56,872 nucleotides of DNA. Origin: Pseudomonas syringae pv. cilantro. GTDB taxonomy: Bacteria; Pseudomonadota; Gammaproteobacteria; Pseudomonadales; Pseudomonadaceae. A program made the position numbers and the translations under genes. Shown piece by piece: positions 24,803 to 35,561 of the stretch; the first letter of the stretch is position 1, and every line of letters starts with the position of its first letter. The stretch is taken from contig NZ_LGLN01000010.1 of the NCBI RefSeq assembly GCF_001293775.1, forward strand, positions 42,864 through 99,735. The letters are read 5' to 3'. The notes beneath the pieces are model-generated. The model saw only the letters and a list, made by a program, of their open reading frames with translations. It was not told the DNA's origin and did no database searches.

Positions 24803-25774
24803 ATGGCCGTGGTAAGCGCAATAAATGATTCGTTGGTCTTAAGTGAGCAGCTTCTGACTGATTTGGAGATGGGGCGTAGCCTTACCTCGGTAGCGCTGAG
24901 AGCAAGTAGGCTAGCACGGCTGATGGGGGACGTTGACGTTAATGAAATAATGATGTTTGAGGTCAACGGCTACCCTCAAGAAAATAACGAGCCGACTGAT
25001 GAGTCCTGGAGACTAGCTAATATTGCAGGCAGGCTCTATACAGAGGAAGTAGATGGCAAGCTGCAGCAGTTTGGACAGTTCGAAACTCTTGAACAAGTAG
25101 AGATGGAAATAGAAGGACTAAAGAAAAGATTACCTCGTTTGAGTGGCATCAACCTGGCAAACGCCAATAAATCACTCAGGATAAAAGTAGGTTTGTTAGG
25201 TAATAGGCGGTCATATATTCATGGGTATGTATCAGGTATTTATTTCGAGCTGAAGTTTTCTACGTTAGCAAGCAATATGTTTGAAAGGATTCAACATAAG
25301 GTTGATAAAAGTGTGGCTGAGTTAATTCCACAAGCTGTTAAAAAGCTTATGTCGGTCTATGATAATTTGTTATCGCAAAATACCGAAGATTGGTCTAATG
25401 CTGTCCATAGTTGTAGGCGAATTCTGCAAGATGTGGCAGATGTTCTTTATCCGCCTCGCGCTAGTAAAATAATCAATCCGGGGCCGAGACAAAAAGAAAT
25501 TAAGCTAGGGGCGGATAATTATATCAATAGGCTTGTTGCTTACGTAGAAGAGAACTCAGCCTCCGAGCGGTTTGAAGAAATTGTCGGATCACACATGAAA
25601 TACCTAGGGGAGCGATTGGACTCAATCTTCCTAGCCGCTCAAAAAGGTTCTCATGACGTGATCACCTCCCAAGACGAAGCCGATCGGTACGTGATCTACA
25701 CCTATCTCGTGATTGGCGACATTCTCAAACTGAAGGCAGATGTGGACAGCAAGGCCGGTGCAGCCACCGAGTGA
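24803..25774 (+). CDS. AbiTii-like protein, candidate anti-phage gene coupled to integrase
   Basis: A 323-residue protein. Residues about 12-60 (LLTDLEMGRSLTSVALRAS then RLARLMGDVDVNE and FEVNGYP) resemble the AbiTii domain found in abortive-infection proteins. The remainder is helical and unassigned, with HSCRRILQDVADVLYP resembling a HEPN/TIR-linked helical segment seen in such proteins. The ATG directly follows the integrase TGA, so it is translationally coupled to int. It is more AT-rich than the backbone. It sits between integrase and attachment site, a usual place for lysogenic-conversion cargo. Defence function is inferred. Confidence 0.7.
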   Translation: MAVVSAINDSLVLSEQLLTDLEMGRSLTSVALRASRLARLMGDVDVNEIMMFEVNGYPQENNEPTDESWRLANIAGRLYTEEVDGKLQQFGQFETLEQVEMEIEGLKKRLPRLSGINLANANKSLRIKVGLLGNRRSYIHGYVSGIYFELKFSTLASNMFERIQHKVDKSVAELIPQAVKKLMSVYDNLLSQNTEDWSNAVHSCRRILQDVADVLYPPRASKIINPGPRQKEIKLGADNYINRLVAYVEENSASERFEEIVGSHMKYLGERLDSIFLAAQKGSHDVITSQDEADRYVIYTYLVIGDILKLKADVDSKAGAATE

Positions 25775-25849
25775 GAATTTCTGGGTGGACACTTTTTGGA
25801 CAGTCTGACGGTTTTACACACGAAAAAAAGCCTGGAATTACCTATATCA

Positions 25850-25933
25850 AAAACGACAAAAGCCGCGCAATGCGCGGCTTTCAAAGGTGGTGGGCCCACA
25901 CGGACTCGAACCGTGGACCAAAGGATTATGAGT
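25850..25933. repeat. Right attachment repeat (attR), 84-bp direct repeat
   Basis: Identical to 12068-12151. It is part of the intact tRNA gene and its downstream terminator, next to the integrase end of the island. Confidence 0.92.
25859..25881 (-). terminator. Terminator of tRNA-Ile2
   Basis: AAAGCCGCGC/GCGCGGCTTT hairpin seven bases after the tRNA CCA end on the minus strand, followed by TTGTCGTTTTT. Confidence 0.8.
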
Positions 25934-25964
25934 CCTCTGCTCTAACCAACTGAGCTATGGGCCC
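25888..25964 (-). tRNA. tRNA-Ile2 (anticodon CAU, lysidine-type)
   Basis: A complete 77-base tRNA with encoded CCA. The acceptor stem GGGCCCA/TGGGCCC is perfect. The anticodon CAU is at 25928-25930 on the complement, in the stem-loop GGACTCATAATCC. The A-C-T-CAT-A-A-T context matches E. coli ileX rather than elongator tRNA-Met, so the C34 is probably turned to lysidine by TilS to read AUA. Elongator Met is the alternative. Its 3' half is the island integration site. Confidence 0.88.
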
Positions 25965-25979
25965 TCAGTAGGTCGCGGA

Positions 25980-28469
25980 TTATAACGGCGGTTTCACGGC
26001 TTCGCTATCCGAAACGTCCGAAAGATTCATAAGAAGAAACCTCGCGCTGAATTCTTCGGCGGGGAGGGGCAGGCTGGTGAGGTAGCCTTGCATCTGTTCG
26101 CAGCCTTCGCTGGCGAGGAATTGTTGCTGCTCGTGGGTCTCGACGCCTTCGGCGATCACGGTCAGTTGCAGGCTTCGGCCCAGCGCGATGATGGCGCGGA
26201 CGATGGCGGCGTCGTGGGTGTCGTCGGGCAGGCCGCGGACGAAGGATTGGTCGATCTTGAGAATGTCCAGTGGCAGGCGTTTGAGGTAGCTCAGCGATGA
26301 GTAACCGGTGCCGAAGTCGTCGATGGCCAGTTGCACGCCGAGTGTCTTCAGTTTGTGCAGCACGGCTAACGCTTCCTGCGTCTGGCTCATGATGAAGTTT
26401 TCAGTGATTTCCAGTTGCAGGCAGCCGGGCATCAGGCCGTTGTCGGCGAGCAGTGTTTCAATGTGTTCGACCAGGTTTGGCTGGCGGAGCTGGGCGCCTG
26501 CCAGGTTGACCGACAGAGGGCCGAACGGTTGACGGGTTTTGCGCCATTTGCCCATTTGCCGGCAAGCCTGCCCCAGCACCCACTCGCCGATTTGCAGGAT
26601 CATGCCGTTTTCTTCGGCCAGCGGGATGAAGTTTTCCGGGGGCACTTCGCCGAAGGTCGGGTGGCTCCAGCGAATCAGTGCTTCGGCGCCTATCAACTGC
26701 TGAGTCAGCAGGCTGATCTTGGGCTGATAGGCCAGGCTGAACTGGTTGCGGTCCAGTGCGCGCCTCAGCTCCTGCTCCAGTGCGATGCGCTCGCTGGCCT
26801 GGACGGTCAGGTCGCGGGTGTAGCTTTCGACCCGGTTGCGGCCTTTGGCTTTGGACCGATACATGGCGGCGTCGGCGTTTTTGACCAGCGTCGCGACGTC
26901 GGTGCCGTCGTTAGGGAACAGGCAACTGCCGATGCTGGGGCTGATGAACAGTTCGTGCTCGCCGGCTTCGAAGGGGGCGTTGAAACAGGCTAGCAGTTTG
27001 TTGGCGATGGTGAGGGCGTCGCCGGGTTGCAGCAGGCCGGGCAGCAAAACGATGAACTCGTCGCCGCCGACCCGCGCCACGGTGTCGATGTCCCGCAGGC
27101 TCTCCTTCAGGCGATGAGCGATGCCTTTGAGCAGCAGATCGCCGACCGGATGACCGAGGCTGTCATTGATGTGCTTGAAGCGGTCCAGATCGAGGAACAG
27201 CACTGCGCCAAGGCCGCCGGACTCTTCACAGTGCAGCAGCGCGGACTGGAGGCGACTCTCGAACAGGGTTCGATTGGGCAGGCCGGTGAGCGGATCGTGA
27301 TGCGCCTGGTAGTCCAGTCGTGCCTGGGCTTGCTTGAGGCTGGAGATGTCGGCAAATACGGCCACGAAATGCGTCAGTTGGCCGTCTTTGCTGCGTACGG
27401 CGCTGATGGTCAGCCAGCTCGGGTAAAGCTCGCCATCCTTGCGGCGGTTACTGATCTCGCCCTGCCAATGACCTTCGGCGGTCAGTTGGTGCCACATCGA
27501 TGCGTAGAATGCGCTGTCATGCTGACCTGAGGCGAGCAGGCGGGGCGTCTGGCCGATGGCGTCGCTCTCGCCGTAGCCGGTGATTTCAGTGAACGCGCGA
27601 TTAACCGCCGTGATGCACTGGTCGGTGTCGGTGATCAGTACCCCTTCAGCGGTGCTTTCGAAGACGGTCGCTGCCAGATGCAGTTTTTCCTGCATTTGCT
27701 GGTGCTGGGTAATGTCCCGCGTGATCGTCAGCAGACAGTCCTCACCTGCGATCACCAGTGGCTGCGATGACACTTCGCATATCCGGATATCGCCGCTGGC
27801 GTTGCGAAGCCGGGCTCTGAAATCTCGCACCAGGCCGTGGCTTTTGAGCCGTTGAATCAGCGTGTTGCGATCATTCAGGTCAGCCCACACGCCGAGGTCG
27901 AACGTTGAGTGCTCTAGGCAGTGCTGCTCGCTGTAGCCGGTAATGCGACAGAACCCTTCATTGACCTCCAGCAGCATGCCGTCCTTTTGGCGAGTGATCG
28001 ACAATCCGTCAGGCGTGGAATGGAAGGCGTTGGCGAACTTTTCTTCGGAGAGTTGCAATTGCTGTTGGGCTTGTTTGAGTTGGGTGATGTCGCGAACGAT
28101 CACCAGCACTGCGGGCGTTGCGCCCAGATCGAAAGGCTGGGCGGACATGAGGCCAGAAAAGGTCTGACCGTTTTTGCGTCGAAAAGGTATTTCCAGATTA
28201 TGGATGTCACCGTTTTGCAGTTGCACCAGAACGTTTGGCCCCATGCCGGGCACTGCCCAGAGACCCAGTTCGGTGGGGGTTTTGCCGATGGCTTCATCCA
28301 CAGCGATACCGGTCTGCTCCACGAACGTCCCGTTGGCATCCAGGATTTGCCCGTCAACAAGGCTGGCGATGATCATCGCGTCCGGGCACTGAGCGAAGAC
28401 CGAGGCAAACTTGCCTTCGGACAGTCGCAACGCTTCCCGGTCACTGATATTGATCGTTACTCCCCGCAT
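25980..28469 (-). CDS. PAS-GGDEF-EAL sensor for cyclic di-GMP turnover
   Basis: An 829-residue cytoplasmic protein: three PAS domains in series (about 15-130, 140-255, 265-380), then GGDEF with intact GGDEF motif (RVGGDEFIVLLPG) and EAL with intact motif (GAEALIRW, DDFGTGYSSL). Both catalytic signatures are complete, so it could make or degrade cyclic di-GMP. It lies between rpoD and the tRNA, the place of RmcA (PA0575) in P. aeruginosa, but lacks the periplasmic sensor of RmcA. Start MRGVTINIS at 28469 is preferred; the frame extends to 28586 and 28496 is possible. Confidence 0.9.
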   Translation of the reverse strand: MRGVTINISDREALRLSEGKFASVFAQCPDAMIIASLVDGQILDANGTFVEQTGIAVDEAIGKTPTELGLWAVPGMGPNVLVQLQNGDIHNLEIPFRRKNGQTFSGLMSAQPFDLGATPAVLVIVRDITQLKQAQQQLQLSEEKFANAFHSTPDGLSITRQKDGMLLEVNEGFCRITGYSEQHCLEHSTFDLGVWADLNDRNTLIQRLKSHGLVRDFRARLRNASGDIRICEVSSQPLVIAGEDCLLTITRDITQHQQMQEKLHLAATVFESTAEGVLITDTDQCITAVNRAFTEITGYGESDAIGQTPRLLASGQHDSAFYASMWHQLTAEGHWQGEISNRRKDGELYPSWLTISAVRSKDGQLTHFVAVFADISSLKQAQARLDYQAHHDPLTGLPNRTLFESRLQSALLHCEESGGLGAVLFLDLDRFKHINDSLGHPVGDLLLKGIAHRLKESLRDIDTVARVGGDEFIVLLPGLLQPGDALTIANKLLACFNAPFEAGEHELFISPSIGSCLFPNDGTDVATLVKNADAAMYRSKAKGRNRVESYTRDLTVQASERIALEQELRRALDRNQFSLAYQPKISLLTQQLIGAEALIRWSHPTFGEVPPENFIPLAEENGMILQIGEWVLGQACRQMGKWRKTRQPFGPLSVNLAGAQLRQPNLVEHIETLLADNGLMPGCLQLEITENFIMSQTQEALAVLHKLKTLGVQLAIDDFGTGYSSLSYLKRLPLDILKIDQSFVRGLPDDTHDAAIVRAIIALGRSLQLTVIAEGVETHEQQQFLASEGCEQMQGYLTSLPLPAEEFSARFLLMNLSDVSDSEAVKPPL

Positions 28470-28682
28470 AGGTGGCTCACGTCCGTGTCTGACCATCGCT
28501 GATGTAGCATGACCCTGGCAGCAAGCTACTGGCCAAGGGGTAACCCTAAAGTATTGTGTCTGTTGTGATACATAGTTGTAGGTCAATTACGCCGGACCTG
28601 CAATCCGACCGACGTCTGGCAGTCCGGAATCGATCAGGATTGCGTCTGATCTGGAATGACCGTTGAGCGTTGAGCGAAAACG

Positions 28683-28710
28683 CAAAACCCCCGGCATGCC
28701 GAGGGTTTTG
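28683..28710 (-). terminator. Terminator after rpoD
   Basis: Long stem AAAACCCTCGGCATGCC pairing with CGGGGGTTTT-type sequence 18 bases after the rpoD stop. A rho-independent terminator for the rpsU-dnaG-rpoD operon. Confidence 0.85.
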
Positions 28711-28727
28711 TTGACTCGCGGGTGCGA

Positions 28728-30575
<1,848 letters not shown>

Positions 30576-30642
30576 AACACCCTATCCACTGAAGGTCTTG
30601 GCGGGCAAAAAACAAGCCGAGGATTATACCCGAGCTATGACC

Positions 30643-32598
30643 TCACGCGCCAGTTGAGGTCGGGGTTTGTACGGGAACATTGCGATTTAGCAGTTCCCGA
30701 AGCTGAATTTTCTCTTCTGGGCTCAGCTCGGTTTGACGAGCTTTGCTGATCAGATGTTCCAGACTGCGCTCGCGCTGGCGAGCGGATAGACTAGTTATAG
30801 TGTCGAAAAACTGTTGTTCAAGGTTGTCGGCTTCAATCAGCCATTCCTTTTCGGCCAGGGCGCGCAGCAAGCGACCCTGCTCCGTCCCATGCCAACGTGC
30901 TATCAACTGTAACGACCGCAGATTGGGATTCTTTTGCCTGGCTTCAATCAATGCGACGAGTAATTGTGCGTTTGACTGGTCTTCTGCAGCGAAGTGGCTG
31001 GCATTTTCGACCTTTTCGGCCAGTTCCGGATGATGCAGCAATGTTCTCAGGGCGGCCTGCATCGGTGGCTCGACGGCGGTCGGTACGCGCGGCGTGCGCG
31101 GTTCGAAATCCTGGCGCTTGCCTTTTTTGCCCCAGGACTTGTTGTCCCATTTCTTTTGATTCGGACCGCCGGTTTTCTTCGGTGTCCATTCCTGCTGGGC
31201 TTCGTAACCGCCTTGTGGCTGATAATCAGCGAAGTCAGGCGCAGCGTCGTAATCGATATACGGGTTGTAGCTGGGTGGCGCCTCCGCCGGGGCGCTCTGC
31301 ACCAGTTGGCTGACCGCCTCGCCGGTAAGGCCGGTGATTTCGCTCAGGCGTTGACGCATCAGCGTGCGCAGGTTCGCGCCGGGGACTTTATCGATCAGCG
31401 GGGCCGCGAGGGTGGCCATGTGCGCTTTGCCTTCCAGCGAGCGCGGGTCTGACTCTTTGGTCAATTGCTCGAAGAAGTAGTCGGCGAGCGGCTGGGCATG
31501 CTGATTGATGCGCGCCTTGAACGCGTCGGTGCCTTCGGAGCGCACCAGTGTGTCCGGGTCTTCGCCTTCCGGGAGGAACAGAAAGCGTGCCCGCCTGCCG
31601 TCCTGCAGGCTGGACAGCGTGGCCTCGAGCGCCCGCCAGGCCGCGTTGCGTCCGGCCTGGTCGCCGTCGAAGCAGAACAGCACGTTGGGCACGACCCGGA
31701 ACAGCCGTTTCAAATGTTCTTCACTGGTGGCCGTGCCCAGTGTCGCCACGGCGTTGCGCAGGCCTTGCTGGGCGAGGGCGATGACGTCCATGTAGCCTTC
31801 AACCACTATGATCTCGTCAAGGTTGCGATTGAATTTGCGCGCCTCGAAAAGCCCGTATAGCTCCTGACCCTTGTGGAATACCGGGGTTTCCGGGGAGTTC
31901 AGGTACTTGGGCTTGTCGTCGCCGAGCACGCGCCCGCCAAAGGCAATGATGCGCCCACGTGAATCGCGGATCGGAAACATCACCCGGTCGCGAAAACGAT
32001 CATAGCGTTTGCCGGTTTCTGCGTTTTCGATCAGCAGGCCGGCATCGATCATGACTTTCTGCTGCAGGGCGTCACTGCTCAGGTGTTTGTACAGGTTGTC
32101 CCAGCCCGGTGGTGCGAAGCCGAGACCAAAGTCCCGGGCAATTTCGCCCGACAAGCCGCGCCCTTTGAGGTAATCCACTGCCGCCTTGCGCGCCGGATGG
32201 CTTTTAAGGGCCTGACGATAGAATTCGGCGGCGGCGTTCAGCAACGGGTAGAGCGGGGAATCGGTCGGCTGACGGGGTTTCTGGCCTTTTACGCCCTGTT
32301 CGCGGGGCACTTCCATGCCAGCGGCTTTGGCCAGGTCTTCGACGGCCTGGGGGAAATCCAGGTTGTCGTGGTCCATGATGAAGCCAAGCGCGTTACCGCC
32401 TGCGCCGCAGCCAAAGCAGTAATAGAACTGTTTGTCCGGGCTGACGCTGAAAGAGGGTGTTTTCTCTTTATGGAACGGGCAGCACGCGCTGTAATTCTTC
32501 CCGGCTTTCTTGAGCTGCACGCGCGAGCTGACAACATCGACAATGTCGGTGCGGTTCAGAAGGTCGTCGATAAAGCTCTGGGGAATCAGCCCGGCCAT
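30643..32598 (-). CDS. dnaG: DNA primase DnaG
   Basis: A 651-residue primase. The zinc finger CHC2 (CPFH...CFGC) is at residues about 40-65, TOPRIM with VVEGYMDVIAL around 260-270, and a C-terminal DnaB-interaction domain. A low-complexity linker (residues about 430-510, Pro/Lys/Gln-rich) precedes the last part. I chose MAGLIPQSF at 32598; nine extra codons are open upstream but the family begins here. It lies between rpsU and rpoD. Confidence 0.97.
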   Translation of the reverse strand: MAGLIPQSFIDDLLNRTDIVDVVSSRVQLKKAGKNYSACCPFHKEKTPSFSVSPDKQFYYCFGCGAGGNALGFIMDHDNLDFPQAVEDLAKAAGMEVPREQGVKGQKPRQPTDSPLYPLLNAAAEFYRQALKSHPARKAAVDYLKGRGLSGEIARDFGLGFAPPGWDNLYKHLSSDALQQKVMIDAGLLIENAETGKRYDRFRDRVMFPIRDSRGRIIAFGGRVLGDDKPKYLNSPETPVFHKGQELYGLFEARKFNRNLDEIIVVEGYMDVIALAQQGLRNAVATLGTATSEEHLKRLFRVVPNVLFCFDGDQAGRNAAWRALEATLSSLQDGRRARFLFLPEGEDPDTLVRSEGTDAFKARINQHAQPLADYFFEQLTKESDPRSLEGKAHMATLAAPLIDKVPGANLRTLMRQRLSEITGLTGEAVSQLVQSAPAEAPPSYNPYIDYDAAPDFADYQPQGGYEAQQEWTPKKTGGPNQKKWDNKSWGKKGKRQDFEPRTPRVPTAVEPPMQAALRTLLHHPELAEKVENASHFAAEDQSNAQLLVALIEARQKNPNLRSLQLIARWHGTEQGRLLRALAEKEWLIEADNLEQQFFDTITSLSARQRERSLEHLISKARQTELSPEEKIQLRELLNRNVPVQTPTSTGA

Positions 32599-33080
32599 GG
32601 CGTTCTCGTCATTCAAGCGTGTCACAAAAATATCGGATGACTCTACGAGTCTTCCGTCAGCCTGTCAGCCGTCTTTTATACGACGACAGCAATGCGCGGG
32701 CACGTCTTTGCAGTCGCAGGTCGGCGCTGAAATCAGGAGAGGGTGAGTGCGTGATGGTCAAGTTGATCATCGGGCCGTGGCCTTTGATGTTCATCTGATA
32801 TCAAACGAGACGCTGCCTTGGCTGAGCTTCTTGCGAAGTCATCAAGGCATACTCGTCTTGTTCACAGGTCGTCTTGTTGCCCGAGTGGGCATGACCAGTG
32901 TTGCCTGCAAGCAGGCCGGACGTGCTTGACTGACTATCCGGGTCGCATGCGCGGCCTGGAAATCTGTCAATTTAGCTAGCGCGAAGCTCTCGCTGCTATA
33001 CAGCTTTAACAGTGCTGCAACTGCCGACAGCCCAGCTGGTTGGCTGGGCAAGGCAGAAGCTTGCGACGAAGGTCTGTAAA
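32599..33080. other. 482-bp gap between rpsU and dnaG without yqeY
   Basis: No gene is supported on either strand. P. aeruginosa has a yqeY-type gene (PA0578) at this place; none of the frames here resembles it. A hairpin AGCCCAGC/GCTGGGCA (about 33028-33050) follows rpsU without a T-run and could be an attenuator or processing site. TTGACA on the minus strand at 32965-32970 is a candidate -35 for dnaG-rpoD, with no clear -10. Confidence 0.6.
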
Positions 33081-33296
33081 TTAATACAGACGAACGGCGC
33101 GGCGCTGTTCGCGCTGGACTTTCTTGGCGTGGCGTTTGACAGCAGCTGCTGCCTTGCGCTTACGCTCCGAAGTCGGCTTCTCGTAAAATTCGCGGCTACG
33201 AACTTCAGCCAGAACACCGGCTTTTTCGCAGGAGCGCTTGAAACGACGCAGAGCTACGTCGAAGGGTTCGTTCTCTTTAACTTTGACGGCTGGCAT
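33081..33296 (-). CDS. rpsU: 30S ribosomal protein S21
   Basis: A 71-residue basic protein ([19 protein letters not shown], ending RRAVRLY), the standard S21 sequence. It takes part in translation initiation in the small subunit. First gene of the rpsU-dnaG-rpoD operon; divergent from tsaD with 198 bp between. Confidence 0.98.
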
Positions 33297-33494
33297 CCAG
33301 AGCTACCTTCATTCATTACCGGGGTCAACGCTTCGTGCAAACACTGCACAAAAGTACGTCGGTTTTTAAGGGTTGCGGATGTTAACCCCTCATTGAGAGG
33401 AATGCAAAGCCTCTGATCGAAAACCGCTGGTCGGCACCTCGGGCGGCGACTATTATGCGCGCCTTCAAATCTGCCCCCTACAAGGCGCAAACCC

Positions 33495-34520
33495 ATGCTA
33501 GTACTGGGATTAGAAACCTCCTGCGACGAAACCGGCGTCGCGTTATACGACAGCGAACGCGGTTTGCTGGCGGATGCATTATTCAGTCAGATCGACCTGC
33601 ACCGCGCCTATGGCGGCGTCGTGCCGGAGCTGGCATCACGCGATCACGTCAAGCGCATGCTGCCGCTGATCCGCCAGACGCTGGCCGAAGCAGACTGCGT
33701 GGCGACCGATATCGATGCCATTGCCTACACTGCCGGGCCAGGTCTGGTGGGTGCGCTGCTGGTCGGTGCCTCGTGCGCTCAGGCGCTGGCGTTTGCCTGG
33801 GATATTCCGGCGCTGGGCGTTCACCACATGGAAGGCCATCTGCTGGCCCCGATGCTGGAAGAAAACCCGCCGCAGTTTCCGTTTGTCGCTTTGCTGGTGT
33901 CCGGCGGCCACACGCAGCTGGTGCGCGTTGACGGTATAGGTCAATACGAACTGCTGGGCGAGACGCTGGATGATGCGGCGGGCGAGGCGTTCGACAAGAC
34001 CGCCAAGATGATGGGCATGCAGTATCCCGGCGGTCCGGAAATCTCGAAGGCGGCCATGCAGGGTGTGGCAGGGCGTTTTGTCTTTCCTCGGCCGATGACT
34101 GATCGGCCCGGGCTGGCATTCAGCTTCAGCGGCTTGAAAACCTCGGCGCTCAACACCTGGCAGCAGTGCCAGAGTGCTGGAGACGACAGTGAGCAAACCC
34201 GCTGCGACATCGCGCTGGCCTTCCAGCAGGCGGTGGTGGAGACTTTGACCATCAAGTGCAAGCGTGCGCTCAAGCAGACCGGGCTCAACAGCCTGGTTAT
34301 CGCCGGCGGCGTCAGCGCCAACAAGGCGCTGCGGGTGTCGCTGGAAAGTATGTTGGGCGACCTGCGCGGGCACGTTTACTACGCGCGTCCGGAGTTTTGC
34401 ACCGACAACGGCGCGATGATCGCCTTTGCCGGCTGTCAGCGTTTGCTGGCCGGGCAGAAGCAGGATTTAAGTATCAGTGTGCAGGCGCGCTGGCCGATGG
34501 AGCAGTTGTCAGGGCTCTAG
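33495..34520 (+). CDS. tsaD: tRNA N6-threonylcarbamoyladenosine transferase TsaD
   Basis: A 341-residue Kae1/Qri7-family protein that transfers threonylcarbamoyl to A37 of ANN-reading tRNAs together with TsaB and TsaE. Metal-binding histidines are in [11 protein letters not shown], and the nucleotide-binding segments GLETSCDET and VSGGHTQL are visible. Length is normal. Divergent from rpsU, convergent with plsY (44 bp apart). Confidence 0.97.
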   Translation: MLVLGLETSCDETGVALYDSERGLLADALFSQIDLHRAYGGVVPELASRDHVKRMLPLIRQTLAEADCVATDIDAIAYTAGPGLVGALLVGASCAQALAFAWDIPALGVHHMEGHLLAPMLEENPPQFPFVALLVSGGHTQLVRVDGIGQYELLGETLDDAAGEAFDKTAKMMGMQYPGGPEISKAAMQGVAGRFVFPRPMTDRPGLAFSFSGLKTSALNTWQQCQSAGDDSEQTRCDIALAFQQAVVETLTIKCKRALKQTGLNSLVIAGGVSANKALRVSLESMLGDLRGHVYYARPEFCTDNGAMIAFAGCQRLLAGQKQDLSISVQARWPMEQLSGL

Positions 34521-34564
34521 CTATCGGGCGGTGAAGGCGGTTGCGCGGGGGGCGGGGTGTGTCG

Positions 34565-35134
34565 TCAGAAATGCCGTTCGCGCCCGGCGAACAGGTCGCG
34601 TAGATTGCCGCGATGGCGCCAGACGATGAGCAGGGTCAGCACGCTCATGGGCAATAAGGCATGCGGTTCCTGCCAGGCCAGTAAAGGCAGTGTCAGGGGC
34701 GTGGCGATCAGCGCGGCGAGCGAGCTGGTGCGGGTCAGGTAGAGCGTCAGCAGCCAGGCCGCTATCGCCAGGGCGGCTGCAGGTGGGTAAAGGCCCAGTA
34801 GCACGCCAGCGGCGGTCGCCACACCTTTGCCACCCCGAAAGCGGAAGTACAGTGGAAACAGATGGCCCAGCACTGCGCAGACGCCGATCCAGCCCTGCTG
34901 TGAGGGGGCGAGGCCCCAGGCGCCGGCGAGCACTACCGGAATCAGGCCTTTGCAGAGGTCGCCGAGCAAGGTCAGGACGGCCAGCTTTTTCCCGGCCAGA
35001 CGCAACATGTTGGTGGCGCCGGCATTGCCGGAACCACTGGCGCGCGGGTCCGGGCTGCCATTGAGGCGGCTGAGCAGGATGGCGAAGGACAGCGAGCCGA
35101 GCAGGTAGGCGAAGGTCGCCAGTAACCAAAACAT
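34565..35134 (-). CDS. plsY: Acyl-phosphate glycerol-3-phosphate acyltransferase PlsY
   Basis: A 189-residue integral membrane enzyme that makes lysophosphatidic acid, the first step of phospholipid synthesis. Conserved motifs [25 protein letters not shown] and the five or so hydrophobic spans are visible. Start MFWLLATF at 35134 gives the usual length; a frame up to 35251 is open but would overlap folB and add an odd tail. Confidence 0.95.
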   Translation of the reverse strand: MFWLLATFAYLLGSLSFAILLSRLNGSPDPRASGSGNAGATNMLRLAGKKLAVLTLLGDLCKGLIPVVLAGAWGLAPSQQGWIGVCAVLGHLFPLYFRFRGGKGVATAAGVLLGLYPPAAALAIAAWLLTLYLTRTSSLAALIATPLTLPLLAWQEPHALLPMSVLTLLIVWRHRGNLRDLFAGRERHF

Positions 35135-35207
35135 GCTAACCATTCCGGGCGAGGATGCCCTGATTCTAACGGCGCATCGCGCCCTTGTCGTGCAGTGGAG
35201 AGTAGGC

Positions 35208-35561
35208 TTGGACAGAGTTTTCATCGAGGGCCTTGAGGTCGATACGGTCATCGGCGCTTATGACTGGGAGCGTGGCATTCGCCAGTGCCTGCGTCTGGAC
35301 CTCAGTTTTGCCTGGGACAACCGACCTGCCGCAGCGGGCGACGACCTGAGCAAGGCGCTCGACTACGCCAGTGTTTCGGCACGCATTCAGGCGTTCGCCG
35401 AGCAGGCACAGTTTCAGCTGGTCGAGACGTTTGCCGAGCGTCTGGCTGAAGTTTTGATGAGCGAATTCCATATCCCCTGGCTGCGTTTGAAACTGACCAA
35501 GCCGGGCGCCGTGGCCGCCGCCAGCGGTGTAGGCGTGGAGATCGAGCGCGGATGTCACTGA
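35208..35561 (+). CDS. folB: Dihydroneopterin aldolase
   Basis: A 117-residue enzyme of folate synthesis that cleaves dihydroneopterin to 6-hydroxymethyl-dihydropterin and glycolaldehyde. [18 protein letters not shown] and the active-site region ([26 protein letters not shown]) are conserved. The start is a TTG at 35208, placed where FolB proteins begin and preceded by GGAGAGTAGG; the in-frame ATG at 35133 would add a 25-residue tail over the plsY start. It overlaps folK by 10 bp. Confidence 0.93.
   Translation: MDRVFIEGLEVDTVIGAYDWERGIRQCLRLDLSFAWDNRPAAAGDDLSKALDYASVSARIQAFAEQAQFQLVETFAERLAEVLMSEFHIPWLRLKLTKPGAVAAASGVGVEIERGCH

Larger units (their letters stand above)
12068..25933. mobile_element. 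Genomic island in tRNA-Ile2 (defence island with prophage-derived integrase)
   Basis: A 13.9-kb insert bounded by 84-bp perfect direct repeats (12068-12151 and 25850-25933) that contain the 3' half of a tRNA gene and its terminator. The intact tRNA is at the right end beside the integrase; the displaced fragment is at the left. Contents: a Lamassu-type operon, an unknown gene, rulAB with a nested cassette, P2-like prophage remnants, integrase and an AbiTii-like gene. The left third is visibly AT-rich compared with the flanks, a sign of foreign origin. No conjugation or phage structural genes survive apart from a terminase piece, so mobility would need help. Confidence 0.9.

Noticed and set aside
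12068..25933. CRISPR array or IS transposase within the island
   Set aside because: No regularly spaced repeats and no transposase gene were found on either strand.
25888..25964. Reading the tRNA as elongator tRNA-Met
   Set aside because: The anticodon is CAU in both, but the ACTCATAAT arm context and GGGCCC acceptor match Ile2 better; left as an alternative.
32747..32929. 60-codon frame between rpsU and dnaG
   Set aside because: It does not resemble YqeY or any protein and has no start signal.
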